Assembly (NCBI RefSeq): GCF_020131355.1 | Contig: NZ_JAHLEL010000085.1 | Location: 124,001-188,000, forward strand | From: Pseudonocardia sp. ICBG1293 | Lineage (GTDB): Bacteria; Actinomycetota; Actinomycetes; Mycobacteriales; Pseudonocardiaceae | DNA: 64,000 bases | Reading direction: 5' to 3' | Shown here: piece by piece, positions 50,393 through 59,056 of the stretch | How the letters are laid out: the number at the start of each line of letters is the position of its first letter | Numbering within the stretch: position 1 is the first letter of the stretch | The notes under the pieces: generated by a model | The model's database searches: none | Seen by the model: only the letters and a program-made list of their open reading frames with translations | Told to the model about the DNA's origin: nothing | Program-made: the position numbers and the translations under genes

Positions 50393-51597
50393 TCCGGCAG
50401 CCGGAACGCGTCGACCGCGCCGGTCGGCGACCCGCCGAACAGGCCGAGCAGCCGCTGCCCCGGCGAGCTCGCGACGGCCCGGAACGTGGTGCGCAGCGTC
50501 CGGATCCCGGTCCGGGTCCGCGGGTTGGTCAGTGTCAGCGGCGGCAGCTTCTGCGCCCGCCCGACCGCGGACCGCAGCAGTTGCTCGTAGCGGTGCAGCG
50601 CGCCCGCGGTGTCCGCCGGGCGGGTGGCCAGCTCCCCGGCCAGTACGTAGGCGCCGATGAGGGCCAGGCTCGTGCCCCCGCCACCCAGCGGCGACGGGCA
50701 GTGTGCGGCGTCGCCGAGCAGTACGACCCGGCCCGAGCTCCAGCGCGGGGCCATGACCTGTCCGACGGCGTCGAAGTACATCGGGGCACCGTCGGGACCG
50801 TCACCGAGCTCGCGCAGGATCCGCGGAGCCGCCCATCCCGCGTCGGCGAAGGTGTGTCGCAGCACGGTGCGGACGTCGGCGTCGCCGAGCGTCTCCAGGC
50901 CGCGGACCCCGGACAGGAAGGTCAGCATGGCCCGGGTGGTGCCCAGGTTGTCCGGGCGCAGGTGCACCCCGCGCGAGCCGGTCTCGTGGAACCAGTTCCA
51001 CCAGGCGTCGTCGTCGCCGGTGCGGGGGATGGTCAGGTAGGCCCCGTACATGCCGGTCTCGCGCACGGTGACGTCGTCGAACAGCAGGTCGCGGGTGCGC
51101 GACCGCAGCCCCTCGGCGACCACGACCAGGTCGGCGGTGACCGTCGTGCCGTCGTCGAGGGCGACCCGGGCCGGGCCGTCGCCGGTGCCACGGTCCTCGA
51201 CGTCGACGATCCGGGTGCCGAACCGGAACGTCGTGGACTCCGGGGCGGCCTCCATCAGCACCCGCGCCAGCTCGCCGCGCAGGATCTCCAGCTCGGCGGT
51301 GGGGCCGTCGGTCGGCCCGGACGGGTCCATCGGGATCTCCCCGACGGGGCGGCCGCCGTCGCCGATCACGCGGAAGCCGACCTCGCGGGTGCCCGCGGCC
51401 CGCACGGCGTCCTCCAGGCCCATCCGGCGCAGCACCTCACGGGCGGCCCCGCGGACGTCGATGTTGTGCCCCTCGTCGCGGCGCCGCGGCGCGCGTTCCA
51501 GGACCGTGGTGCGCCAGCCGTACGCGGACAGGCGCAGGGCGAGCGCGGTGCCGGCGATGCCGGCGCCGGAGACGAGTACGTGCCGTGAGGGGGTCAT
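50344..51597 (-). CDS. FAD-dependent monooxygenase (PHBH/TetX-like fold)
   Basis: The 417-residue flavoprotein has the Rossmann motif GAGIAGTALALRLSAYG, the DG motif region VVVAEGLRSRTRDLLF and the second FAD motif GDAAHCPSPLGGGGTSLALIGAY. It would use NAD(P)H and O2 to hydroxylate an aromatic or polyketide-like substrate. TetX- and RebC-type enzymes are related. Thirty bases separate it from the upstream LLM gene on the same strand. Confidence 0.92.
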   Translation of the reverse strand: MTPSRHVLVSGAGIAGTALALRLSAYGWRTTVLERAPRRRDEGHNIDVRGAAREVLRRMGLEDAVRAAGTREVGFRVIGDGGRPVGEIPMDPSGPTDGPTAELEILRGELARVLMEAAPESTTFRFGTRIVDVEDRGTGDGPARVALDDGTTVTADLVVVAEGLRSRTRDLLFDDVTVRETGMYGAYLTIPRTGDDDAWWNWFHETGSRGVHLRPDNLGTTRAMLTFLSGVRGLETLGDADVRTVLRHTFADAGWAAPRILRELGDGPDGAPMYFDAVGQVMAPRWSSGRVVLLGDAAHCPSPLGGGGTSLALIGAYVLAGELATRPADTAGALHRYEQLLRSAVGRAQKLPPLTLTNPRTRTGIRTLRTTFRAVASSPGQRLLGLFGGSPTGAVDAFRLPDYPAPSSSRVETTSRR

Positions 51598-51612
51598 GGT
51601 AGTTAGATTACC
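51598..51612. promoter_or_regulatory. Palindrome-like GGTAGTTAGATTACC before the monooxygenase
   Basis: GGTA and TACC flank an AT-rich centre directly next to the start codon, a layout and composition typical of MarR sites. It also contains TAGATTA, the inverse of the TAATCTA half-site at 23374. Binding is not proven. Confidence 0.4.
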
Positions 51613-51627
51613 GAAATACCTTGCCGG

Positions 51628-52488
51628 CTAAACCTGCGCGACGATCTCGTCCGCGACCCAGCGGGCCACGCCCTCCGGGAACGGGGCCGGGAGTCCGAGG
51701 ACGACGTGTCCGAAGCCGGCCGCCACGGCCGCGCGGACCCGGTCGCGGGCGTCCTGCGGGTCGTCGTAGGAGACGCCCAGGTGGATGGACCGGGTGATCT
51801 CCGACGGGTCGCGGCCGAGCTCGGCGCACAGCTCGTCGAGCATCGCGCTGCGGGCCACGGCGTCGTCGAGGTCCCCGCCGGGGATGTTCCAGACGTCGGC
51901 GTGCCGGGCCGCGATCCGCAGGGTCGCCCTGGCCCGGCCGCCGATCACGATCGGGGGGTGCGCCTGCACCGGCTTCGGGTTCCCGAACGCGCCGGTGAGT
52001 CGCACCTGCTCGCCGTCGACGTCGAAGGGCTCGGTCTCGGTCCACAGCCGCCGGATCACGGTGCAGGCCTCGTCGAGCGCGGCGACGGCGCCCGCGGTGT
52101 CGGCGAAGGGCAGGCCGTGCGCCTCGTACTCCCGGCGGGCGAGCGGGTGGTCGGGCCGGGATCCGACGCCGATGCCCAGGTCGAGCCGCCCGTCGGACAC
52201 GACGTCGACCGTCGTCGCGATCTTGGCGAGCACCGCGGGCGGGCGGAACCGGTTGCTGGTGACCAGCAGGCCCATGCGGAGCCGCCGGGTCCGCGCGGCG
52301 AGCGCGGACAGGGTGGTCCAGCCGTCGAGGGTCGGGCCGCGGAGGTCCCCGCCGATCGGCATGAGGTGGTCGAACAGCCAGGCGTGCGCGATACCGGGCA
52401 GGTCGTCGGCCTCGAGCCAGACGCGCAGCAGGTCCTGGTAGGTGGTGTGCATCTGGGCGGTCATGATGCCGATGGAGGCGCGGGTCAC
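51628..52488 (-). CDS. LLM-class (probably F420-dependent) oxidoreductase
   Basis: The 286-residue luciferase-like TIM-barrel protein has AWLFDHLMPIGGD, TRRLRMGLLVTSNRFRPPAVLAKIATTVD, DGRLDLGIGVGSR and PPIVIGGRARATLRIAARHADVWN. Actinobacterial members mostly use F420. GTG 52488 follows GGGAG. It is divergent from a TetR gene whose operator-like repeats lie between them. Confidence 0.92.
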   Translation of the reverse strand: MTRASIGIMTAQMHTTYQDLLRVWLEADDLPGIAHAWLFDHLMPIGGDLRGPTLDGWTTLSALAARTRRLRMGLLVTSNRFRPPAVLAKIATTVDVVSDGRLDLGIGVGSRPDHPLARREYEAHGLPFADTAGAVAALDEACTVIRRLWTETEPFDVDGEQVRLTGAFGNPKPVQAHPPIVIGGRARATLRIAARHADVWNIPGGDLDDAVARSAMLDELCAELGRDPSEITRSIHLGVSYDDPQDARDRVRAAVAAGFGHVVLGLPAPFPEGVARWVADEIVAQV

Positions 52489-52511
52489 GGATGCTCCCGG
52501 AGACGATGAAA

Positions 52512-52550
52512 CGGAACAATGTTCCGGGTACGATACGGAACAGGGTTCCG
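52512..52550. promoter_or_regulatory. Two CGGAACA/GTTCCG operators in the divergent promoter
   Basis: CGGAACAATGTTCCG (52512-52526) is a perfect palindrome apart from its centre base, and CGGAACAGGGTTCCG (52536-52550) is nearly so. A third site, CGGAACATCGTTCCT, lies after the TetR gene. Together they look like the binding sites of the TetR protein at 52570. Confidence 0.7.
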
Positions 52551-52569
52551 GTCGGCAAGGAGGTGTGTG

Positions 52570-53136
52570 GTGGGCGTGCGACACGAGCCGGTCCGGTCCG
52601 ACGCGCGGCGCAGCCGGGCCGCCCTGCTCGAGGCGGCCGCGACGGAGTTCGTGACCTCGGGTGTCGACGCCCCGGTGCGCGCGATCGCGGCCCGGGCCGG
52701 GGTCGGGGTGGGGACCGTCTACCGGCACTTCCCGACCCGGCCCGACCTCGTGGTCGCCGTGTACCGGCACCAGGTCGAGAGCTGCGCCGCGGCCGCACGG
52801 ACCTATCTGGACGCCGGTCCGACGCCGGTCGCGGCGCTCGAGGGCTGGGTCGGGGAGTTCGTCGACCTGGTCGCCACCAAGCACGGACTGTTCTCCATGC
52901 TCGTCCACGACGACGGCCGCTCCGTCGCGCTGCACGAGCTGTTCCTCGAGCGGCTCCTGCCCGCGGGCGAGGAGATCGTCCGGGCGGCGCAGGCCGCCGG
53001 GCAGCTGTCGTCCGACGTCACCGCGTACGAGGTGCTGCGGGGGATCGGCAACCTGTGCTTCGGTGCCGAGGACGACCCGGCCTACGACGCCCGGCGTGCG
53101 GTCGGCTTCTTCCTCGCCGGTCTTCGGGCTGCCTAA
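52570..53136 (+). CDS. TetR-family regulator of LLM and aldehyde-oxidoreductase genes
   Basis: The 188-residue protein has its HTH at about residues 10-58 (ALLEAAATEFVTSGVDAPVRAIAARAGVGVGTVYRHF, quoted in part) and a helical ligand domain including SMLVHDDGRSVALHELF. GTG 52570 follows AAGGAGGT. CGGAACA-type palindromes lie before it and before the downstream molybdoenzyme operon, so it probably represses itself, the LLM gene and paoA-C-like genes. Confidence 0.9.
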   Translation: MGVRHEPVRSDARRSRAALLEAAATEFVTSGVDAPVRAIAARAGVGVGTVYRHFPTRPDLVVAVYRHQVESCAAAARTYLDAGPTPVAALEGWVGEFVDLVATKHGLFSMLVHDDGRSVALHELFLERLLPAGEEIVRAAQAAGQLSSDVTAYEVLRGIGNLCFGAEDDPAYDARRAVGFFLAGLRAA

Positions 53137-53137
53137 C

Positions 53138-53159
53138 CGGAACATCGTTCCTGTATAGT
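53138..53159 (+). promoter_or_regulatory. Operator and -10 box of the aldehyde oxidoreductase operon
   Basis: CGGAACATCGTTCCT (53138-53152) is the third copy of the TetR motif, followed directly by TATAGT (53154), a good -10. A further small palindrome, AACGGAG..CTCCGTT, lies at 53160-53178. Confidence 0.6.
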
Positions 53160-53216
53160 AACGGAGGAGGCTCCGTTTCGGGGTCTCCACTCCGTCTCCC
53201 GAAGGAGCGCGCCATC

Positions 53217-53765
53217 GTGGACTCCACGATCTCCCTCACCGTCGACGGCCGTCGCCACGAGCTGACGGTCGGCACCCGCACCACCGTCCTCGACGCACTG
53301 CGTGACCGGCTCGGCGTGACCAGCGCCAAGAAGGGCTGCGACCACGGCCAGTGCGGTGCCTGCACCGTCCTGCTGGCCGGGCCCGACGAGCCGGGGCCGG
53401 GCCGCCGCGTGCTGTCCTGCCTCTCGCTCGCGGTCGCCCACGACGACGCCGCCGTGACCACAGCCGACGGCCTCGGTGACGGCGCGGACCTGCACCCGCT
53501 CGCCGAGGCCTTCGTGACCCACGACGCCTACCAGTGCGGCTACTGCACCCCCGGCCAGATCTGCTCGGCCGTCGGGATGCTGGACGAGGCCGGTGCCGGG
53601 CACCCCAGTGCCGTCATCGCCGACCTGTCCGCCGACGGGCCCGCCGTGCTGGACCGCGCCGAGATCGCCGAGCGCCTGTCCGGGAACCTGTGCCGCTGCG
53701 CGGCCTACTCCGGCATCGTCGACGCCGTCAGCGCCGTGAGCACCGGAGCGGGGGCGTCGCGGTGA
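53217..53765 (+). CDS. Aldehyde/xanthine oxidoreductase iron-sulfur subunit
   Basis: The 182-residue protein has two [2Fe-2S] domains: CDHGQCGAC at about residue 40 and CGYCTPGQ with CRC in NLCRCAAY further on. It matches YagT/PaoA but lacks a Tat signal, so it is cytoplasmic. It passes electrons from the molybdenum site to FAD. GTG 53217 follows AAGGAG. The stop overlaps the next gene. Confidence 0.93.
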   Translation: MDSTISLTVDGRRHELTVGTRTTVLDALRDRLGVTSAKKGCDHGQCGACTVLLAGPDEPGPGRRVLSCLSLAVAHDDAAVTTADGLGDGADLHPLAEAFVTHDAYQCGYCTPGQICSAVGMLDEAGAGHPSAVIADLSADGPAVLDRAEIAERLSGNLCRCAAYSGIVDAVSAVSTGAGASR

Positions 53766-54778
53766 AGCCGTTCGCCTACAGCCGCCCCGGCGACGCCGCG
53801 GCCGCCGTCGCCACCGTCTCCGCCGACCCGTCCGCCGTCTACCTGGCCGGGGGCACCAACCTCGTCGACCACCTCAAGCTGGGCCTGGTCGACCCGGGCA
53901 CGGTCGTCGACGTCACCGGGCTGCTCCCCACCGGGATCACCCCGACCGCCGACGGCGGCCTGTCCATCGGCGCGGGCGCCCGCAACACCGACGTCGCCGC
54001 GGACCCGCGGGTCCGGCGGGACTACCCGGCACTGTCCGCGGCGCTGCTCGCCGGCGCGTCCGGGCAGCTGCGCAACATGGCGACGACCGGCGGGAACCTG
54101 TTGCAGCGCACCCGCTGCTCCTACTTCGCCGACCTCACCGCGCCCTGCACCAAGCGCGACCCCACGCAGGGCTGTTCGGCCCAGCACGGCTGGGCCCGTC
54201 ACCACGCGATCCTCGGCGCACCCGAGGGTGGCTGCATCGCGACGCACCCGTCGGACATGGCAGTCGCGCTGGCCGCGTTCGACGCCCGCGTGCACGTCCT
54301 CGGCCCGGACGGCGAGCGCACCGTCGCGGCCACCGAGCTGCACCGGCTGCCCGGCGACGACCCGGGCCGCGACACCGTGCTGGAGCACGGGGAGCTGATC
54401 ACCTCGGTGGAGCTGCCCGCGCTGCCGGTCGCCGCGCACTCGACCTACCGCAAGGTCCGCGACCGCGCCTCGTACGCGTTCGCCCTGGTGTCGGTCGCCG
54501 CGGCCCTCGACGTCGCCGACGACGGCACCGTCCGCGACGTGCGGATCGCGCTCGGCGGGGTCGCGCACCGGCCGTGGCGGGCGCTCCGCGCCGAGCAGGC
54601 GCTGCGCGGCGGTCCCGCCACCGACGAGGCGTTCCGCGCCGCGGCGGCGGCCGAGACCGCCGACGCCCGCGCCGTCGACACCGCCGTCGGCGGCAACGCC
54701 TTCAAGATCCCGCTGGTGGCCGGCACGGTCACCGCCACCCTGCGCGGCCTCGCCGCGCACCGGACGGAGGCCGCATGA
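53762..54778 (+). CDS. Aldehyde oxidoreductase FAD subunit with extra iron-sulfur loop
   Basis: The 338-residue PCMH-type FAD protein has VYLAGGTNLVDHLKLG and the FAD loop TGGNLLQRTRC. A Cys-rich insert (RCSYFADLTAPC, QGCSAQHG, GGCIATHPSDMAVAL) matches the [4Fe-4S] loop of PaoB/YagS and separates it from plain xanthine dehydrogenases. GTG 53762 overlaps the iron-sulfur gene stop, and its stop overlaps the large subunit start. Confidence 0.93.
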   Translation: MKPFAYSRPGDAAAAVATVSADPSAVYLAGGTNLVDHLKLGLVDPGTVVDVTGLLPTGITPTADGGLSIGAGARNTDVAADPRVRRDYPALSAALLAGASGQLRNMATTGGNLLQRTRCSYFADLTAPCTKRDPTQGCSAQHGWARHHAILGAPEGGCIATHPSDMAVALAAFDARVHVLGPDGERTVAATELHRLPGDDPGRDTVLEHGELITSVELPALPVAAHSTYRKVRDRASYAFALVSVAAALDVADDGTVRDVRIALGGVAHRPWRALRAEQALRGGPATDEAFRAAAAAETADARAVDTAVGGNAFKIPLVAGTVTATLRGLAAHRTEAA

Positions 54779-56905
54779 CCCGCACCGTCACCCCCGGACC
54801 CACCACCGACGGCACCGCCGGCACGTCGCACACCCGGATCGAGGGCCCCGCCAAGGTCACCGGCAACGCCGTCTACGCCTACGAGCAGGACGCCGTCGCC
54901 CCGCTGCACCTGCGCGGCGTCGGTGCCACGATCGCCCGGGGCCGGGTGCGCACGGTCGACACCACCGCCGCGGCCGCGGTCCCCGGGGTGGTCGCGGTGC
55001 TCACCGCGGACACCGCGCCGCGGCTCGACGACGGCGCGAGTGCGGAGCAGGCCGTCCTGCAGACCGGCGCCGTGCACCACCGCGGCCAGTACGTCGCCGC
55101 GGTGCTCGCCGAGACCGCCGAGGCGGCCCGTGAGGCCGCCGACGCCGTCGTCGTCACCTACGACGCCGAGGACGCCGTCACCGGCTTCGACCCGGCCTCG
55201 GCGCAGGCCTACACCCCCGAGGTGGTGGTCGCGTTCCCGCCGGACACCACGACCGGCGACCCGGAGACGGCGTTCGCACAGGCCCCGGTCCGGGTCGACG
55301 CCACCTACCGCACCCCGATCGAGTACCACCACCCGATGGAGCCGCACTCGACGGTGGCCCGCTGGGACGGCAGGCACCTCACCCTGTTCGAGGCCTCGCA
55401 GGCCGTCTGGGACGCCCGCCGCCAGGTCGCGGCGTTGTTCGGGATCGGCGACGACGACGTCACCGTCGTCTCGCCGCACGTCGGCGGCGGGTTCGGGACC
55501 AAGGGCACGCTGCACGCCGGGTCGGTGCTGGCCGTGCTCGCGGCGCGGGCCGTCCCCGGCCGGTCGGTCAAGCTGTCGCTCACCCGGCGCGAGATGACCG
55601 ACACCACCGGCTACCGGCCGGCGACGGTCCAGCGGGTCCGGCTCGGCGCGGGCACCGACGGGCGGCTGCAGTCCCTGGCCCACGACGTCGTCGAGGCCGG
55701 GGCGCGGATGGCCGAGTTCGGCGAGCCGACCGCGGTGATCAGCCGCCACCTGTACGCGGCGCCGCACCGGCGGACCTCGCACCGGGTGGTGCCGCTGGAC
55801 CTGTCGACGCCGACCTACATGCGCGCCCCCGGCGAGGCACCCGGCAGCTTCGGTGCGGAGTCCGCGGTCGACGAGCTCGCCGTCGCGCTCGGGATCGACC
55901 CGGTCGAGCTGCGGATCCGCAACGAGCCCGACGTCGACCCCGACACCGGAAGGCCCTTCTCCAGCCGCAACCTCGTGGCCTGCCTGCGGCGTGGCGCCGA
56001 CCGGTTCGGCTGGGCGACCCGCGACCCGCGACCCGCGTCCGCGCACCCGGCTCGTCGACGGCTGGTGGCACGGCACCGGGGTGGCCGCGGCGTTCTTCCC
56101 GACGTTCGCGATGCCCGGCTCCGCCGCCGCGATCCGGTACTCCGCCGACGGGGACCCCGGCACCGGGGCGCCGGGCCGCTACCGGGTCGACATCGCCGCG
56201 GCCGACATCGGCCAGGGCGCCCGCACGGTGCTGACCCAGATCGCCGCCGAGGCGCTCGGGATCCCGCCCGCGCAGGTCGACCTGAACCTGGGCGACACCG
56301 GCCTGCCGCACGCGACCATGGCAGGCGGGTCCGCGGGCACCGCGTCCTGGGCGACGGCGATCGTCGAGGCCGCCGACCGGTTCCGCGACAAGTGGGGTAC
56401 CGATCCGGAGGACGCGGCGGAGGCCGACGGCGTCGCCGGGCACAACCCGGCGATGGCCGAGTACGCGATGGGCGCGCACGGGGCGCACTTCGTCGAGGTG
56501 GCGGTGCACGCCGACACCGGGGAGATCCGGGTGCCGCGGATGCTCGGGGTGTTCGCCGCGGGCCGCATCCTCAACCCGCTGACCGCCCGTTCGCAGTTCC
56601 TCGGCGGGATGGTCTGGGGGCTGTCGATGGCGCTGCACGAGGAGGGCGTCGTCGACCCGGCCCGCGGGCACGTGGTCAACCACGACCTCGCCGGCTACCA
56701 CGTGGCGGTGAACGCCGACGTCGGCGACATCGACGCCGAGTGGGTCGACGAGGACGACCCGCACGTCAACCCGGTCGGTGCGAAGGGCATCGGGGAGATC
56801 GGGATCGTCGGGGTGGCCGCGGCCGTCGCGAACGCCGCCCACCACGCCACCGGGGTGCGGGTCCGGTCGCTGCCGATCACCCTGGAGCACTTCCTGGGGG
56901 CCTGA
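54775..56905 (+). pseudogene. Molybdopterin-binding aldehyde oxidoreductase large subunit, frameshifted by 7-bp repeat
   Basis: The frame from ATG 54775 gives a PaoC/YagR-type subunit with PHVGGGFGTKGT, YMRAPGEAPGSFGAESA and ELRIRN. It then shifts at 56014-56034, where GCGACCC is repeated three times. The rest (RLVDGWWHGTGVAAAFFP, AADIGQGARTVLTQIA and GAKGIGEIGIVG with the catalytic Glu) is in the next frame to 56905. Removing one 7-bp unit gives WATRDPRPRTRLVDGWW in frame. As it stands the product lacks the C-terminal Mo-site half. Slippage at the repeat could restore function. Confidence 0.88.
56014..56034 (+). repeat. Three tandem GCGACCC units inside the large subunit gene
   Basis: The units are exact and adjacent (56014, 56021, 56028). 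Seven is not a multiple of three, so each gain or loss changes frame. Two copies give the intact protein; three copies, as here, break it. Confidence 0.9.
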
Positions 56906-57563
56906 GCGCGAGGGCCAGGACCCGCTCGGCCCGTGCGGCGAGCCGCCGCGGGTCCTGTGCCGCCGTCGCCGCCCGCAGGGCACGGGCGTCGAGGCCCGCG
57001 GGCACCCCCGTGGTGAACCAGCGCTCCAGCAGCGGCACCGTCATCTCGGGGTGGAACTGCACGCCCACGCTGCGGCCGGCCGCGAACGCCTCGTGGCCGG
57101 CCGCACTCGTGGCCAGCAGCTCCGCCCCGGGCGGCGCGACGAGCTGCTCGGCGTTCCAGCAGAACCACGGCCCGGCCGGGACGCGACCGTCGGACGGGAC
57201 GACCGGGTGCCATCCGACCCGTGCGGCGGGCAGGGCCGTCCGGCCGCCGCCGAGTGCCTCGGCCAGCAGCTGGGCGCCGAAGCAGATCGCGAGGACGGGC
57301 ACGCCGGCGTCGTGCGCGGTGCGCAGGAACGCGACCTCGCGGGCCGCCCACCCCTCGATCCGCTCCCGGGGCCACGGCGCGCCCAGGGTGACCACCAGGT
57401 CGGCACCGGCCGGGTCGGGCAGGACCAGGTCGACGTCCGGGTCGTCGTATCTGTCGGCAGGCACCACCGTGGTCCACTCCGGACGGATGTCGCGCCGCTC
57501 CAGGGCCGGGCCCAGCAGCCCGAGCCCGGCGACGTGGTCGTGGCCGATCACGATGGCGCGCAC
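56877..57563 (-). CDS. Class I glutamine amidotransferase (GuaA-like domain)
   Basis: The 228-residue protein has the nucleophile elbow AICFGAQLLAEALGG with its catalytic Cys, and GVQFHPEMTVPLLERW with the catalytic His and Glu. The domain stands alone, as in putative glutamine-hydrolysing or gamma-glutamyl hydrolase proteins. GTG 57563 is chosen because the earlier frame is unlike the family. It is convergent with the molybdoenzyme gene, with a 29-bp overlap. The acceptor is unknown. Confidence 0.88.
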   Translation of the reverse strand: MRAIVIGHDHVAGLGLLGPALERRDIRPEWTTVVPADRYDDPDVDLVLPDPAGADLVVTLGAPWPRERIEGWAAREVAFLRTAHDAGVPVLAICFGAQLLAEALGGGRTALPAARVGWHPVVPSDGRVPAGPWFCWNAEQLVAPPGAELLATSAAGHEAFAAGRSVGVQFHPEMTVPLLERWFTTGVPAGLDARALRAATAAQDPRRLAARAERVLALALRPPGSAPG

Positions 57564-57682
57564 CGGCCCACCCTGCCACCTGCCGGGTTTGTCCCCGGCG
57601 GCCGCGGGTAGACCTCCGGCGGTCCGCGCCCGTGTGCGCACGGTGCCACCCCCGGATTCGACCGCGTTCCCGCGGCCGGTGG

Positions 57683-58834
57683 ATGGCGCGGGCCGTCGCG
57701 GTCGAGCAGCCGGCCCCGCTTCCCCCGACACCTGCACGACCGACGGAGCCGTCGTTGATCCCGCACCACCCGAACTCCCCGGCCGCCCTGTTCACCGAGG
57801 GGCTGCGGCACCGCATGCGACTGGCCTGGCGCGCCGGCGCCGCGGCCGGCGCCGCCTGGTACCTCGCCACCCTCGTCCCCGGTGTCCTCGGCCAGTACCC
57901 CTACTACGCACCGCTGGGTGCGTTGCTCGTCTGCTACCCGACCGTCTTCGACTCGCTGCGCCAGAGCCTGCACGCCGTGCTCGCCACCGGACTCGGCGTC
58001 GGGCTCGGCGCCGCCGCCCTGCACCTGGGCGGTGCGCAGTGGTGGGCGGTGGCCGCCGCCGTGCTGGCCGGGATCGCGGCGGGCGCCGTCCCCGCGCTGG
58101 CCACCGCACGGGACCTGATCCCGACCGCGGCGTTGTTCACCATCCTCATCGGCGCCACCGACCCGTCCGGATTCATGGCGGGCTACCTCGGCCAGACCCT
58201 GCTGGGGGTGCTCGTGGGGGTCGCGGTCACCCTGGTGCTGCCGCCCCCGCCGCAGAACGCCCGCGCGCACCGCGTCGTGGTGCGGCTGCGCGACGGGATC
58301 GCCGACCACCTCCAGGAGATGGCGGAGGTCCTGGCCGAGCGGTGGCCGCCCGAGCGCGAGGAGTGGACGCGCCACCGGCACGACTTCGAACCGCTGATCG
58401 ACGCGACCCGCGAGGCGGTCCGGTCCGCCGACGCGGGCCGGCGCGCCAACCTGCGGGCACGCGCCTACCGGGCCCGCGGCCAGCAGCTCTACGAGGCCGC
58501 GCAGACCCTGGAACAGCTCGCTGTGCTCGTCCTCGACCCGGAGCTGCGCACCCCGGTCGCGGAGGCGATGGCCGACCTGGCCACCGCGATCCGGTCGGCG
58601 GAGCTGGCGCACCTGACCCGCGGACCCGCCCCCGCCGGGCTCGACGGGCACCGCAGGCACCTGGCCGCCGCCCGGGAGGCACTGGGCCGGGTCACCGACC
58701 GGCTCGACTCCCAGCGAGCGGGCTGGGAGGACAGCCTCGCCGCCTCGGGGATCGTGCTGCACCTGCGGCGCTGCCTGGACCACCTGCACGCCGGCTCGGC
58801 CGACCGCAGCCCGGAACTGCACCCGTCGGGCTGA
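57683..58834 (+). CDS. FUSC/aromatic-acid-exporter-like membrane protein
   Basis: About 383 residues. The N-terminal half has around five to six membrane segments (YYAPLGALLVCYPTVFDSLRQ and TAALFTILIGATDP), and the C-terminal half is a long cytoplasmic helical domain with HDFEPLIDATREAVRSADAG. The shape matches half-size FUSC/ArAE family proteins. The start is uncertain; ATG 57683 is used, and later starts near 57755 are possible. Substrate unknown. Confidence 0.75.
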   Translation: MARAVAVEQPAPLPPTPARPTEPSLIPHHPNSPAALFTEGLRHRMRLAWRAGAAAGAAWYLATLVPGVLGQYPYYAPLGALLVCYPTVFDSLRQSLHAVLATGLGVGLGAAALHLGGAQWWAVAAAVLAGIAAGAVPALATARDLIPTAALFTILIGATDPSGFMAGYLGQTLLGVLVGVAVTLVLPPPPQNARAHRVVVRLRDGIADHLQEMAEVLAERWPPEREEWTRHRHDFEPLIDATREAVRSADAGRRANLRARAYRARGQQLYEAAQTLEQLAVLVLDPELRTPVAEAMADLATAIRSAELAHLTRGPAPAGLDGHRRHLAAAREALGRVTDRLDSQRAGWEDSLAASGIVLHLRRCLDHLHAGSADRSPELHPSG

Positions 58835-59056
58835 GGACGTGTGAGCGGCGGCCGGCGGGGTATCTCGGGCCCATGTCGGCACCTCGTACCCGGGGCGTGG
58901 GCCGGCCCAGGTCCTACCGGTTGAGATCCTGCAGCCGGTGGGGCCGCCCCCACACCGCGGACACGGGAGCTGCCCGGCACCGGGCGACGGCCGGACCGGT
59001 GCGGCACCTGCGGGTCACCGGCCCGGGCCCGGGCCGGGGGTGGCCGCCCGGCGGGG
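58835..59056. other. Convergent intergenic region
   Basis: About 220 bp of very GC-rich sequence between the FUSC-like gene and copA, with several GC palindromes such as GGCCCGGGCC near 59022. No gene is supported. It probably holds terminators for both sides. Confidence 0.35.

Noticed and set aside
56014..56034. Short tandem repeat considered as a CRISPR-like or iteron feature
   Set aside because: The three units are adjacent 7-mers without spacers and lie inside a coding frame; slippage explains them better. No CRISPR array or cas gene was seen anywhere in the window.
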